Part shown: positions 31,616-43,224 of the stretch, in pieces
How positions within the stretch are numbered: the first letter of the stretch is position 1
Layout: every line of letters begins with the position of its first letter
NCBI RefSeq assembly: GCF_963678635.1
Contig: NC_087063.1
Span: forward strand, 43,476,759-43,540,758
DNA from: Symsagittifera roscoffensis
Taxonomy: Eukaryota; Xenacoelomorpha; Acoela; Convolutidae
DNA length: 64,000 bases
Direction of reading: 5' to 3'
Made by a program: the position numbers and the translations under genes
The notes under the pieces: model-generated
The model's database searches: none
Told to the model about the DNA's origin: nothing
What the model saw: the letters and a program-made list of their open reading frames with translations, nothing else

Positions 31616-32290
31616 GTAAAAGCTTTTGAAACAGTTTAAAACGTGTCGTGGAACCAATGATTGCAGTGTTTGCTTGCATGAAATCCGTTTTGTATAACAT
31701 TTTCTCTACAAGTTGCATTTAAGACACAAAGCATCCTCATCATTCCTGTTCATTGATGCAGAACCACTGCCGAATTTTAATTTATTAATATCTTCATCAC
31801 AAGAACTATAGATCTTCTCAGCCACATTTCTATAAAAACAGATGAATTGAATTGTCCGAACATTGTAAATTTACTAGAATTATGTGTTGGCTCGGTCTTT
31901 CAGTAAAGCTGCAAAAACATATGAAAAGTTAATTCCATAGTAATACATAGAAGATAAATTGTTAGCAGAGTGATTGCAATTACGATAGCAAATCCCAATA
32001 AGGGAGCATCTGTGTTTCTATATTTGCATACTCAGGAAAAATAGTGTCAGCTGTATGATGAAACGTAGTTTCCGAAATGACCTAATTATTCGTGAGAGTA
32101 CTGCCCGTTTTCCCTGAAAATCTCTCTGTCCGTTATTGTTTCGTTCCTACATTTCACTAGTTGTGACATCTAACTACCTCTCAAGTCTTTATCCGCAAAA
32201 AGACCTGACCTGTAAAATCAAAATAGCTCAAACTTGCGCATTTTTTAAATAAACGATACCCAGGATCCATTAAACACAAAGCAACAACGT
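31616..32290 (-). repeat. Host segmental repeat, unit 3 (partial)
   Basis: Matches unit 1 from about 27,714 to 28,370, without exons A and B. It leads directly into the ~1-kb repeat array. Confidence 0.8.
31880..32022 (-). CDS. Terminal exons with transmembrane segment, copy 3
   Basis: Third copy of the gene end: RNTDAPLLGFAIVIAITLL, the same 38-nt intron candidate, LLKDRANT and stop at 31,880-31,882. Confidence 0.4.
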
Positions 32291-32951
32291 GTCAGGCCGT
32301 AGAAACTTTGCTCAGCTAAAATGATCTCCCGGATCAATTTTTAGCGTGTCCATTTTGTTTTCCTCGACCAAGTCCTTCGAACACCATCTCTACCACACTC
32401 CTGTAAGTGATCTCATAACGAGGTAGACGCAGCCCAGTGTTCTTCGATCCTCGTGGTTAAATATCGGACGAACAAGCAATTATAGTATAAGTTACATCCA
32501 AAAAAAATAAGGTTTGAAAACATAATTGTTTCATTTCTAATTCGAAGTAGGCTTTCAGGATTACCATGTTTTTAAATTCTTTTTTATGTAAATAGAATGA
32601 GCTATAGTTAGTTACCGCACTTATAATGCCAGCAGCTAGGATGGTAATCCTCAAAACTAAATTTTTAGAAGTCTTTCCGCCAAGTCATTTTCTTTAAAAA
32701 TTTTTATTCAGAATTGACCTAGAGTTTTTTCCCTTCAAAAATCTGGCTTAACAAATGCAGAATTTTGTTTTGCAACCATATCATTTTTTTTGGTTGGCAC
32801 CAAATGTTTGTTGATTTTTTCACATATTCTTTCCAATTCTCCTACAGTTTTTTGTAATACACGCCGACTTTGATAAGTTTCTATTAGTTTGATAGAATGC
32901 TCCGATGACTTTTAAAACTCGGTCATTCGAGTTGGCAACCCAAGAGAGACT

Positions 32952-33155
32952 TTAGAGACCCCAAAAAACAAGATCTTTCTCAGTGTGAAATTCGAAAAGT
33001 TCGTGATCAATTGTGTAGATTTTTTTTGGAAGAGAAGACGGTTTGAAGACTAAGTTAGAAAATTTTTTGAAATTCAGACAGATGTTGACACCTACACATT
33101 GTTTAATAAATGAAATCAGCTCCATAAGAAGTTCTGATGGATTTGTTAAACGCAT
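32952..33155 (-). CDS. VWA-like exon, copy 1
   Basis: Minus strand reads NPSELLMELISFIKQCVGVN then FSNLVFKPSSLPKK. The helix-then-strand pattern weakly resembles the start of a von Willebrand A domain. This is the most diverged of the four copies. Confidence 0.3.
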   Translation of the reverse strand: MRLTNPSELLMELISFIKQCVGVNICLNFKKFSNLVFKPSSLPKKIYTIDHELFEFHTEKDLVFWGL

Positions 33156-33578
33156 TTTCTAATTGTCTGCTTACCCAAAACGTTTGGAATTTGAGCCTGT
33201 TGGAAGCTCTTTGGTGAAGCAGGGAAACTATAATAGGCCGAAGTGGGTCTGCCTTTAATCTGTTCAGGCGGTAGAAGCTTTGCTCAGCTAAAATGATCTC
33301 CAGGATCAAACTTTTGCGTGTTCATTTTGTTTTCATTGACGATTCCTTCGAACACCATCTCTATCACGCTCCTGCAAGTGATCTCATAACTTGGTAGACG
33401 CAGCACAGTAATCCTCGATCCTCGTGGTTAATTTTCGGACGAACAAGCAATTCTAGTGTAAGTTATATCCAAAAAACTAAGGTTTAAAAACATAACTTTT
33501 TAAATTCTAATTCAAAGAGGGGTTTTCAGGGAAGGCTCGCATGTTTTTAATTTCATTTTTAAGTAAATGACTTCAGCT

Positions 33579-33944
33579 TCAGTTGGTTACCGCATTTCGA
33601 ACACCAGCAGTTAGGATGAGAATAAAAAAAAATTTAGAAAAGGAGATGCGTCTTTCCGCTATGTCTTTTTTTATTTTTGTGCAGAATGGTCCTACAAAAT
33701 TTTCCCTTCTGTAATCTGACTTAATAACCGTAACACTGCCACATCTGAACAATTCTTCCAATTTTTGTTTTATAATCATACTATTATTTTTGGTTGGCAC
33801 CCAATGTTTTATTGAGTTTTTTCCCATATTCTTTCCCATTCTCCTACAGTTTTTTGTAATGCATGCCGAATTTGATAAGTTTCTATTAGTTTGATAGAAT
33901 GCTCCGATGTTTTTAAAACTCGGTGATTCGAGTTGGCAATTCAA
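33579..33944 (-). CDS. Open stretch in the ~1-kb repeat (unassigned)
   Basis: 121 codons open on the minus strand (LESPSFKNIGAFYQTNRNLS onward), following the VWA-like exon of 33,969-34,154. The equivalent stretch in the other three units is broken by stops, so it may be an intron read by chance. Confidence 0.15.
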   Translation of the reverse strand: MNCQLESPSFKNIGAFYQTNRNLSNSACITKNCRRMGKNMGKNSIKHWVPTKNNSMIIKQKLEELFRCGSVTVIKSDYRRENFVGPFCTKIKKDIAERRISFSKFFFILILTAGVRNAVTN

Positions 33945-33968
33945 GAGAGACTTTTAGAGACCCAAAAA

Positions 33969-34154
33969 TTAGATCTTTCTCAGTGTGAAATTCGAAAAGT
34001 TTGTGGTCAATTGTGTAGATTTTTTTGAAAGGGAAGACAGTTTGAAGACTAAGTTAGAAAATTTTGTGAAATTCAGACTGATGTTATCATCTACAAAATG
34101 TTTAATAAATGAATTCATCTCCATAAGAAGTTCTGATGGGTTTGTTAAAAGCAT
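33969..34154 (-). CDS. VWA-like exon, copy 2
   Basis: Same exon: NPSELLMEMNSFIKHFVDDN then FTKFSNLVFKLSSLSKKS. The frame is conserved relative to the other copies. Confidence 0.35.
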   Translation of the reverse strand: MLLTNPSELLMEMNSFIKHFVDDNISLNFTKFSNLVFKLSSLSKKSTQLTTNFSNFTLRKI

Positions 34155-34908
34155 TTTCTAATTGTCAGTTTATCCAAAAATTTGGAATTTGAGCCCGTTG
34201 GAAGCTGTTTGATGAAGCAGGGAAACTATAGTAGGCCGAAGTGGTTCTGCCTTTGATCCAGTCAGGCGGTAGAAACTCTGCTCAGCTAAAACGATCTCCA
34301 GATCGCCATTTTCTTTTTTCTCGACCAAGTCCTTCGAACACCATCTCTACCACACTCCTGCAAAAGATCTCATAACGGGGTAGACGCAGCCCAGTGTTCC
34401 TCGATCCTCGTGGTTAAATGTCGGACGAACAAGCAATTATAGTATAAGTTACATCCAAAAACATAAGGTTTAGAAACAAAATTGCTTCATTTCTAAAGGG
34501 GTTTTCAGGGAAGGCACGCTTGTTTTTAATTTCGTTTTTATTTAAATAAATTGAGCTTCACTTCTTTACCGCACTTCGAAAGCCAGCAGTTAAGATGGGA
34601 ATCCTCAAAAATAAAATTCTAGAAAAGGAGATGCGTCTTTTCGCCATGTCTTTTATTCATTTTTTTGCAAAAATGTCCTACATTTTTGTTCCTTTTAGTA
34701 ATCTGACTTAACAACCGTAACACTACCACATCTGAACAATTCTTCCAATTTTTGTTTTGCAACTATACCATTGTTTTTTGGTTGGCACGCACTGTCTTGT
34801 TGATTTTATCCCATCTTCTTTCCAATTCTCCTATACTTTTTTGTAATACATGCCGATTTTGATAAATTTGTATCAAATTGTTAGTTTGAAAGAATGTTCC
34901 GATGACTT

Positions 34909-35151
34909 TTAAAACTCGTTGATCCGAGTTGGAAATTCAAGAGAGACTTTTGGAGACCCAAAAAACAAGATCTTTCTCAGTGTCAAATTCGAGAAACTCG
35001 TGGTCAACTGTGTAGATTTTTTTGAAAGAGAGAACTGTTTGAAGACTAAATTAGAAAATTTTGTGAAATTCAGACTGATGTTGTCATCTACAAAATGTTT
35101 AATAAATGAAATCATCTCCATAAGAAGTTCTGATATGTTTTTTAAAAGCAT
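34909..35151 (-). CDS. VWA-like exon, copy 3
   Basis: Same exon, open further 3' in this copy (LTLRKILFFGSPKVSLEFPT). The long antisense frame over the same bases is a shadow. Confidence 0.35.
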   Translation of the reverse strand: MLLKNISELLMEMISFIKHFVDDNISLNFTKFSNLVFKQFSLSKKSTQLTTSFSNLTLRKILFFGSPKVSLEFPTRINEF

Positions 35152-35931
35152 TTTCTAATTGTCAGTTTATCCAAAAATTTGGAATTTGAGCCCGTTGGAA
35201 GCTGTTTGATGAAGCAGGGAAACTATAGTAGGCCGAAGTGTGTCTGCCTTTGATCCAGTCAGGCTGTAGAAACTTTGCTCAGCTAAAATTATCTCCAGGA
35301 TCAAATTTTAGCGTGTCCTTCAAACAGCATCTCTACCACACTCCTGCAAAAGATCTCATAACGGTGTAATCGCTGCACAGTGTTCCTCGATCCTCTTGGT
35401 TAAAAATTGGACGAAAAAGCAATTATGGTGTAAAATTTATCCAAAAATTAATGTTTAAAAACATAATTTTTTCATTTCTAATTCAAAAGGGGTTTTCAGG
35501 GAAGGCACGCATGTTTTTAATTTCCTTTTTAAGTAAATAATATGAGCTTCAAATAGTAACCGCACTTCGAACGCCAGCAGTTAGGATGGGAATCCTCAAA
35601 ACTAAAACTTTAGAAAAGGAGATGCGCCTTTCCGCCATGTCTTTTTTTTCTTTTTTGTGCAGAATTGTCCTACAATTTTTTCCCTTCAGTAATCTGACTT
35701 AACAACCGTAACACTGCCACATCTGAACAACTCTTCCATTTTTGTTTTGCAACCATACCAACAATTTTGGTTGGCACCAAATGTTTTGTTGATTTTTTCC
35801 CATGTTCTTTCCAATTTTCCTACAGTTATTTTGTAATACATGCCAAATTTGATATATTTCTCTTAGTTTGATAGAATGCGCCGATGACTTTTAAAACTCG
35901 GTGATTCGAGTTGGCAATTCAAGAGAGACTT

Positions 35932-36132
35932 TTAAAGACCCAAAAACAAGATCTTTCTCAGTGTGAAATTCGAAAAGTTTGTGGTCAATTGTGTAGATTT
36001 TTTTGGAAGAGAAGACAGTTTGAAGACTAAGGTAGAAAATTTTGTGAAATTCGGACTGAGGTTGTCATCTACAAATTGTTTAATAAATGAAATCATCTCC
36101 ATAAGAAGTTCTGATGGGTTTGCTAAAAGCAT
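35932..36132 (-). CDS. VWA-like exon, copy 4
   Basis: Reads NPSELLMEMISFIKQFVDDN then FTKFSTLVFKLSSLPKKSTQ. It is the first of the four on the minus strand. Conservation of one reading frame through four diverged copies is the best evidence that it is coding. The VWA assignment is a weak inference from the pattern. Confidence 0.4.
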   Translation of the reverse strand: MLLANPSELLMEMISFIKQFVDDNLSPNFTKFSTLVFKLSSLPKKSTQLTTNFSNFTLRKILFLGL

Positions 36133-36176
36133 TTTCGAGTTGTCTGTTGGAAGCTCTTTATGATGAAACAGGGAAA

Positions 36177-36422
36177 CTATAATAGGCCGAAATGGGTCTG
36201 CACATGATCCTGTCTCGGATCGACACCATCATTTATGAGTTGTCTTTGAGATTTCAGAATAGCGTTTTGGCTGATAATTACTTTTGTTTTGTAGTTTTGA
36301 GGAGGTATGTTGAAGACTTTCGTTTGTTCTACACAAATGTACGCGAAAACAATACTTGATTTTATATTTTCTTCGTTGAACGTACCTGCAATCTTGTTTA
36401 AGATATCCTTGAGTTTTATCAT
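36177..36422 (-). CDS. Possible upstream exon of the host gene family
   Basis: 81 codons: MIKLKDILNKIAGTFNEENI, SSIVFAYICVEQTKV, then KTKVIISQNAILKSQRQLIN. It lies just upstream (minus strand) of the ~1-kb array and is not repeated in it. It has an alternating strand/helix pattern and no recognised family. Confidence 0.3.
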   Translation of the reverse strand: MIKLKDILNKIAGTFNEENIKSSIVFAYICVEQTKVFNIPPQNYKTKVIISQNAILKSQRQLINDGVDPRQDHVQTHFGLL

Positions 36423-37628
36423 TTCGTGATTAATTACATATTAAAGTGCTTTGTTTTGCATATTTGTCAACCAACTCAAACATATCCCTGTATATTTGGG
36501 TTTTTTAGAGCTATAAAAACCTTGGCATCCAAAATCCATGTGGTTTTTTACTTGGTTACCTTTTTAGACAAGCACTGAAAAGCCATTGACACGCTCTTTC
36601 ATTGTCTATATTTTGTGAAGGTTGATTCGATCTTTTTTTATCTATAAGGTTTTTCTTGCAGCGCTGCGTTCCGAATTAGGTTTCCTCCTTTGTCGCAAGA
36701 CATGAAAGCGTTGCAGAATTAAATAACTCTTCCATCAAGATCAAGAATAACATTCACTCTGCGACTTCTGGGAGTAGCACAGAACGTAAGTTTAACCAAC
36801 TATTTGTTAACCTACTATTTGTTATTTCGCATTCTCTTATAACCTTTATCTTCTTTCGCCTTCTTTAGACTTTCTCTTGTTGCCAAACTTGTTTTTTGCA
36901 GACCTTTTATTGGCATTCAGGAGTTTTAATGTCTTCGGTGCGATTTTCTTCAGCGGCAGAGTTTTCCGCTTGAGCGAATATAAGACAGAAAATTTTGTGT
37001 TTCAACTTGCTGGTTGTAGGTAACTGCTTTGATTCAAGGAAAAATCTTTTGATGATGCTAACGAGAACTCCAATCTAATAAAGAACGCTCCGACAACGTT
37101 CGCCCAATATGGGTTCGAGCTGTTAAAGATTACGTTGAGCCAAAAATCAGCTGGGATTTTCTACCGATTGAGCCGTCCTTTGCAAGTAATTTATCGAAAC
37201 TCTGATGTGTTTTCACGAAGTTAGGTTCTAGAAAAACTCCTAGAAGTGAATAACAGTACCTTCCGAGGGTTTTCTGAGTCTTTGTGGGCTGTGATTGCAT
37301 TGTCTAGTGCGTTGGTACCAATAAAATTTTACTGCGGCCTAATGAGTTTTTTTTAACGAAGGTTACCTTGATTAGCCGGACTATCGCATTCAACCAATTG
37401 ACATTTGGTTTCAAAATTGTGATGACAGAACGAATAAAGAAGTGATAGAACTGATTGAATCTAGAAGTTTTATTGGACATTGACCAACTTAAAAAATAGA
37501 GAAACGGAGAAATAGAGGTATCTAAATTTGAGAAACAAGAAAATCAAAAATTTTCAAACTAGAGAAAAGTATAAAAATTCTAGAAACTAGAAATGAAACA
37601 AATGGCAAGACTAACGAGAGTCCGTAAT
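36423..37628. other. Interval without recognised genes
   Basis: AT-rich. I see no conserved frame, repeat or RNA gene. The last four bases before the LTR (GTAT, 37,629-37,632) are the target-site duplication of element 1. Confidence 0.4.
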
Positions 37629-37632
37629 GTAT

Positions 37633-37848
37633 TGTGAAAAATGGTAAGATCAATATCGTAAACTCACTGAATTTAGACTGACTTGTTTTAGTCTTAACGG
37701 TTAACAATAATAACTCAAAACACACACAGACTTAACTAAGATTGGCAGGTAGTAATTAATTGTTAGCCGCACCAAACACATGGCTAAACCAATGGCGCCA
37801 ACAACGTAATATATATAGTTAGATACTAGGAATAATATATATATGACA
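37633..37848 (-). repeat. 3' LTR of element 1
   Basis: 216 bp, starting TGTGAAAAATGG and ending ATATGACA on the plus strand. A purine tract GAGGGAA (37,849-37,855, minus strand) directly abuts it and is the likely polypurine tract. Confidence 0.95.
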
Positions 37849-38021
37849 TTCCCTCAACAATCATTTTTTAAACAAACGTTTTAAAAATTATCCGACGGAT
37901 AAATGTTTGAGTTTTGGACCCGCAGTAGTCCACCCTCTCCCTGGGCATAAGTTTTTTTTTTAGTTTAAATAGTTTTTCTTTAGTTTCCTTTTCACTCCAT
38001 CTTTCAAGTGTATCTTCCTGC

Positions 38022-38189
38022 TTAATTCTTGTCCCGCTCTCTATCCTCCCCTCCTTTGGTTGTTCTCGCTTTCAATATACTGTCTATCATAACCCCGCCG
38101 AATTTGGATACCGCCGTCCGTTTTCTGGTACTTTTCCTTGATCCTGTCCCATCTTGATCTTCTGATTCCTGGCTAGAATATGATACGAG
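38022..38189 (-). pseudogene. Element 1 pol, last ~55 residues (cut off by the Polinton)
   Basis: Minus strand reads SQESEDQDGTGSRKSTRKRT then AVSKFGGVMIDSILKARTTK and ends at 38,022. The basic motif is like the RRSNRQTKN end of element 2 pol. It begins in the TACGAG duplication (38,184-38,189) and belongs to the reading frame that breaks off at 56,761 on the other side of the Polinton. Confidence 0.8.
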
Positions 38190-38403
38190 AGTAGTATGCA
38201 TATAGTGCGTTAGGATCGGGGGGGGGGGGGGGTTGTCATACATGGATGACCATTAGGTATAAATCATAATGGTCACCATGTATTAAATGATCAGCAATGG
38301 TCACCATGTAATAATCCTAAATGTCACCATGTATAATTTTATACCTAATAGTCCTCATGTAAAACTTCGGTATATTATTGAGTATTCCCACTGAACGTTG
38401 TGG
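38190..38403 (+). repeat. Polinton left terminal inverted repeat
   Basis: 214 bp, matching the right repeat in inverted orientation up to CTGAACGTTGTGG. It contains a run of 15 G residues (38,218-38,232) and several variants of the word ATGGTCACCATGTA. The right copy carries one more ~49-bp internal unit. Confidence 0.95.
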
Positions 38404-38749
38404 TTACATGTTTGGTGCGGGAAAGGATTTGCCAAATCTTCGTTCTGAAACCAGCTGGAGTGTTTAACTGCGCTACAGACTGTTTGCTCAATTCTTCTTA
38501 AAAATTTGATTCAAACTCAAATTACATACAAATACATACAAAAGTATGCTAAAGACACTATCGCTTAAATGAAATTGTTTATATCCCAGATTAATTGAGT
38601 TCCAAAGCTGAACAAAATCTCGCACTTAAATACACACTAAACACGGAATAGCGGTAGGTCAAATTTTATGTACAGACAATTCTCATATTAAATATCTGAT
38701 TTTTATTTACTATACAAAAGTTAATGTGGTGTTTTTTTTGTGCTTTATT
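38404..38749. other. Subterminal non-coding Polinton DNA
   Basis: No frame or repeat seen. It separates the left terminal repeat from the 3' end of the polymerase gene. Confidence 0.5.
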
Positions 38750-41700
38750 CTATTCGTCGATTTTTGACCGTGGTTCTTCTACTTCAACTGCTTCATAATC
38801 GAAAAACGAATCGTTGAAGAATGACGACTCGTCCTCATCGGAAGTATTGGCCTCCAGATCCGCGATATCCCCGCTATCAATATCACTGTCGTTGATTTCA
38901 GCTGCCGTAATCAGACCGGGGTCTGGATTTTGCCAACTGCTATTGACCTGATCCATCAGTTGTCGAAGCGAGCGATGTGGTTGTGTGTTCTCAACAGCAA
39001 AACTATCCGCAGAGTATTCATCATCAATTTCCGGATGGTCCCAATCAACGTTTTGAGTGTTAGCGAGTTCTTCAGACACCCCATCTAGGAAATCGTTACA
39101 ATCCCACGACACTGGCTGTTGACGATCTTCAAAAAATTGCATCCATTTTTCCAAATCGTCATTGTCAGTTGGGTCAGAATTAACAGCGGCTGTGTTGTCA
39201 TCACTATCATCAATGCCAATCACAGTTTGACCCACGATGTTTTTGTGGCCGTAGGGAAGAGTCTGCTGACCATCATCGAGGATGTAGCGTTTGTCATCAA
39301 AAGCTGATAACGATGTTTTCGTCGAAGTCACTGTTTGCAGATTGTGTGACTCGGATGCGATTCGACTGTTTTCAGTTTTGAATAACGAGCCAGAGGTCAA
39401 GGTGTCTCGATATCGCTGATGACTCAACATCTTCTGAGCAGCTTTGGATACACCTTTCGCCGATAGTTTTCTGCAGTCTAAAAATTTAATTATATGATTA
39501 CTAATCAATTTTTTGATGATCACTAATGTGTGGTGGTAAAAAAACCAAATGCAACATGCGATTTTATGTTTTTTTAAGAGCTACATCATGTTAACTTGAA
39601 GGCCAGGTGCAACAAAAAAAGTACATGAAGGCCAGGTGTGACGTTAAAAAATTAGTCATCATTAAAAAAAAAACAATCGACCAACACAAAAAAAAATCCC
39701 CGACAAAAAAATTTAAAAAACAAATTATACTTTTTCGCCTAAAAAGTTTTTTCCAAATTTCTTTTTTTTTTTGATAAAATTTTATTTTTTCGCCCACAAA
39801 TAAAAATTGCCTTCCGAAAAAAAAATCACAAAAAATCAAAATTTTTTGAAATTCGTGCTCACAAATAAGGCAAATAGAAATTAATTACCTCTGGACAAAA
39901 TGGAATAAAGCTTGGGTTTGAGGGATATAAACTCGGTTATAATGTCTCCTGGAAACTCATCCTTGAATTTTAAAACAACCATTTTGTTTTTCGGGTCGTA
40001 GAGAGGGTGGTTCTTTGGGTAATTTGACAAGTCAAGTTCATTCAAAATATTCCTTTTTTCGGAAATTTCTCGGTATAAATCTTCACTTTTGACTTGGTAC
40101 AGGAGACTGTCTGTATCAGAATACAGTAGTTGACATTCAAAATTTGGTTTCATTATATTGTAATGAAATTTATACATGTGAAACTTTGCTAACTCAAGAA
40201 CACTAGCTCCCACAATTGTTGGGACATCCCAATAGATTTTTGTTGGATTCGAAGTGAACGCTGCCAAGTTTTCTCCAAAAATTTTGTAGGAATTAAATTC
40301 GAATGCACCAATTTCTCGCAAAGCGGCATGATAATCTCTAACTATCCGAACAAGCATCCGTTTGCGCTTCGACTCGCATGTTTTCCCATAAGCACAATTG
40401 TTCAGTAGTTTGTACAAATCCTCCTCAAATTTATTTCTAGCTTGTTGTCGTTTAGTCGTGTTCAATGAGATGTATGGCTCTAATCATGCTTCTTGTTCAA
40501 ACTTCAGCACACGGTGCACTTTTTTAACTTTAAGTCCCAACCTAACAAACAATTGCAATAGTTTGTAATGAATTGTATAGTTTGACTTGTCATGCAGCGT
40601 TTGCAGTAACTTTTTGGTCTTTCCAATTGAACGTCTTGCAATGTCTTGATTTTTCATCTGCTCGAGTAAATTTGTTTGGTAGGGACTCAACCAATCCTGG
40701 GGTACACTTTCTTTAGTAGGAGCTAAAGGGTAATCTTGATGATCGTCATGCAGTTCTTCTGGGTACTCGAGATCATTTTCCAATATAAATCCAATCAAAG
40801 AGTCTTCAGTCATGTTGAGGATTTGGTTCACAATCACCTCGTCTTCTATATGCCCTATTAACTCAAAGTTACGCACCGGTAATTTCTCCGTTTGCATGAC
40901 GCCGCCATAGAGGTTATTTGCATCGATCATAAACCCGTAGGTGCTAGGTTGATCTGGGTTGAAGTCGGGGCATTCTTTGTTGTTGGCTTTGAAAAAACGA
41001 CTATGGAACACGGATGCAGTACCACCTCGCATCATATTCTCGACCATTTCGAGATGCCTGCGGTCTGATAAAAGCTGAACATTCGAGTCTTTGCAGATAC
41101 GTTTGAAGGCGTCTCCAGCTAAGTTTGAAGCACTTAAATGGTGCGCACAGTCCAGACTATAAGTTTGGTGACTAATTTGTCGAAATTCTTCAAAGACCCA
41201 AGCAAGAAGGAGTGTATCACACTTGAGATACAAGTTGTGATAATCCTCCAAGTTCTGACATTTGAACACTCTAAAAACGTTCCTTGCATGTTCCAGATCC
41301 GCTTGTGAAACTGCAACTTTTCCTCCATTCAAAACATCGGACCAATTTTGCAAAGAAGGCAATTCTTTTTCTGCAAATTTTTCTCTTTTGGTCATGTACG
41401 AATAAGGGTAGAAACCTTTTTGTCGTATCAGACACCGTTGCTCCTCCGTCTCGTTTGCAAAATACTTGTTCAAAATTGACATTTTTTCCGCTGGTAGATT
41501 ATCAACCAATTTTTGCAGGGAAGAATTCAAAAACTTGCATGAGTCAATGAATCTGAGGTATTCAAAAACTTTTTGCTCAGATCAGTTTTTCCTTTTTATA
41601 GTTTTAATTAGGACTCCAATGCTTAATGATATATATTTTTCGTCGGTGCTAGGTATAACACTCATTGTACTTGTAGGCTCGCATTCATGCAATGCGAGAC

Positions 41701-43173
41701 AAATGTGGTAAAGGTCATAGTTCTGGATGTTATGTCCAATGACTGGGGTGAAATTTACAGTTCGTCTTGCGAGGTAGCATTTTTCATGTGCCCATCCCAA
41801 AAATTTTCCAGAAAAATGGCAATGGTCAAGACATTTTTCGTGCTCATTAGTAAAATGTATACAGCAAATCCAACATGTTGATGTGTTTTCTTTGTTCAAC
41901 GATTCTTGGCTTCCTAGAAATTGAGGAAACCTTCGCTTTCCATCATATATTTTTCTCGCCAATTGATGCAACTGATTGAGAAACATTTTCATGCATTGAT
42001 CAGAGCTGTCTTAGTCAAAGAAGTAGGGCTGTGAATTTCCGTGTTCAATTACAGCCAATGAATACCCACAAGCTTCATGTTTTTGTACAACTCGGGTTGA
42101 TGATCGCGATGGATCATCAGGACAAGAATCTACAGGTTTCAGAAATGATTCAAAATCAAAATAAATCACAAGTGGTTTTTGAACTCGTATCTGTTGGTAC
42201 CTTTTTCTGCTGAAGGCATGACTACTAGAGCGGGTTCATGATCCTTGTAACACTGGATGTATTGCTCGTGAGTTTCATCACTCCAACTAATGTGAAAGCA
42301 GTTTCTACATAAACGTGCAATTGGGCGATACTTACACCCTTTGATTTCGCAGATGAACTTTAACAAATCGATTATAAGTACATAGTGATGCTTTGCAGGC
42401 TCATACAAGAGAAGCAGGTCCATGTCAAAAAATTCAGTTTGGGTGCTGTTATCTCGGTTTGGTCGTTTTGATATATACATAGGCAACAAATCTCCCTTGT
42501 GGTACTGGAACACATTTACCCGCACGTCGTTAAGCTGTTCGAATTTTCCAATTGAAGCGAAACTCATGGGTGAATCAAAATTACCTTGGGCTTTGTGTGC
42601 ACTTTCAGCAGTGTATGTATCAGGTTGTGTCCGCGCAGCTGCTGGGTTCGCTTTTTGTTGATCAGTTAGAAGTAGGTCAACACCATGCTTCAGACTATAA
42701 GCAGCGGTAAAGCAAAGTTCGAAGCAATTATTATCTTCGTGATTTCTAATGTTTATCAAATTCTGGGACATTCGAATTCGAAAAGGCAAGTCAATATAAG
42801 ATGACCCATGGATTGGTGAAAACTTTGCAAGTTTAACAAAAACTTGAATTACGTGTTGCAAAACCCAACCGCTTCCATAAGATGCAAAAAACTCCAAAAC
42901 TGCTTGCATTTTTTCGACCATTTCAAAAAACTCGTCATCTTCTAATTCTAAGCTCATCACAGGTTTCATATCAGAGTTTGCATAAATGTCAATCCGCTCG
43001 TCGTGCTCATTTTTACTAGAATCATTTATTACTTTAGGTTTTACCAAACCTAAATTAGCGCTGAACTGAACTTTTCTAGGTCCTTCTGCAACTCGATCAA
43101 TTATGAGACTTTGAATTTCATCATTTTTCTCTTGTATAAACTGCAAAAGGTCAATCGGCTGATTTTCATCCAT
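38750..43173 (-). pseudogene. Polinton protein-primed-type DNA polymerase B
   Basis: Would replicate the element. In order on the minus strand: the Polinton-type N-terminal domain (42,166-43,194; SSYIDLPFRIRMSQNLINIR, LCRNCFHISW); exonuclease motif I IYFDFES (about 42,150); an endonuclease-VII-like CLDHCHFSGKFLGWAHEKC; exonuclease motif II IGHNIQNYD (about 41,730); polymerase motif A DANNLYGG (about 40,920); motif B KLLNNCAYGK (about 40,400); motif C YSDTDSLLY (about 40,100); a C-terminal KRYILDDG region; and an acidic tail of about 160 residues. All catalytic motifs are present. Broken by a one-base loss near 42,172 and stops at about 42,013, 41,582 and 40,482, with an intron candidate at 39,478-39,888. 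The start at 43,173 (MDENQPIDLL) is a guess, because the frame is also continuous with the zinc-finger region upstream. Confidence 0.9.
39478..39888 (-). other. Probable intron in polymerase B
   Basis: 411 bases, strikingly AT-rich with long A and T runs. It is bounded on the minus strand by GTAATTAA (donor) and TTTTTAG (acceptor). The polymerase frame stops inside it and resumes in the correct phase on the other side, where the conserved C-terminal part begins. An AT-rich insertion into the gene is the alternative. Confidence 0.6.
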
Positions 43174-43224
43174 GGGTTGGTTTCCGCCGATCACATACGT
43201 TTCAAGAACACCGAAAAAAGCAGG

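Larger units (their letters stand above)
32290..36180 (-). repeat. Array of four ~1-kb host repeats
   Basis: The landmark GGCGGTAGAA/AGCTAAAATGATCTCC recurs at 32,291, 33,264, 34,261 and 35,258 (periods 973-997 bp). Each unit carries, in the same order, a CCTCGATCCTCGTGG word, an AATCTGACTTAACAACCG word, a TTGGTTGGCACC word and a minus-strand VWA-like exon. Units 1 and 2 upstream contain the first part of this repeat too. Copies differ by many substitutions and small indels, so the array is not very recent. Confidence 0.85.
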
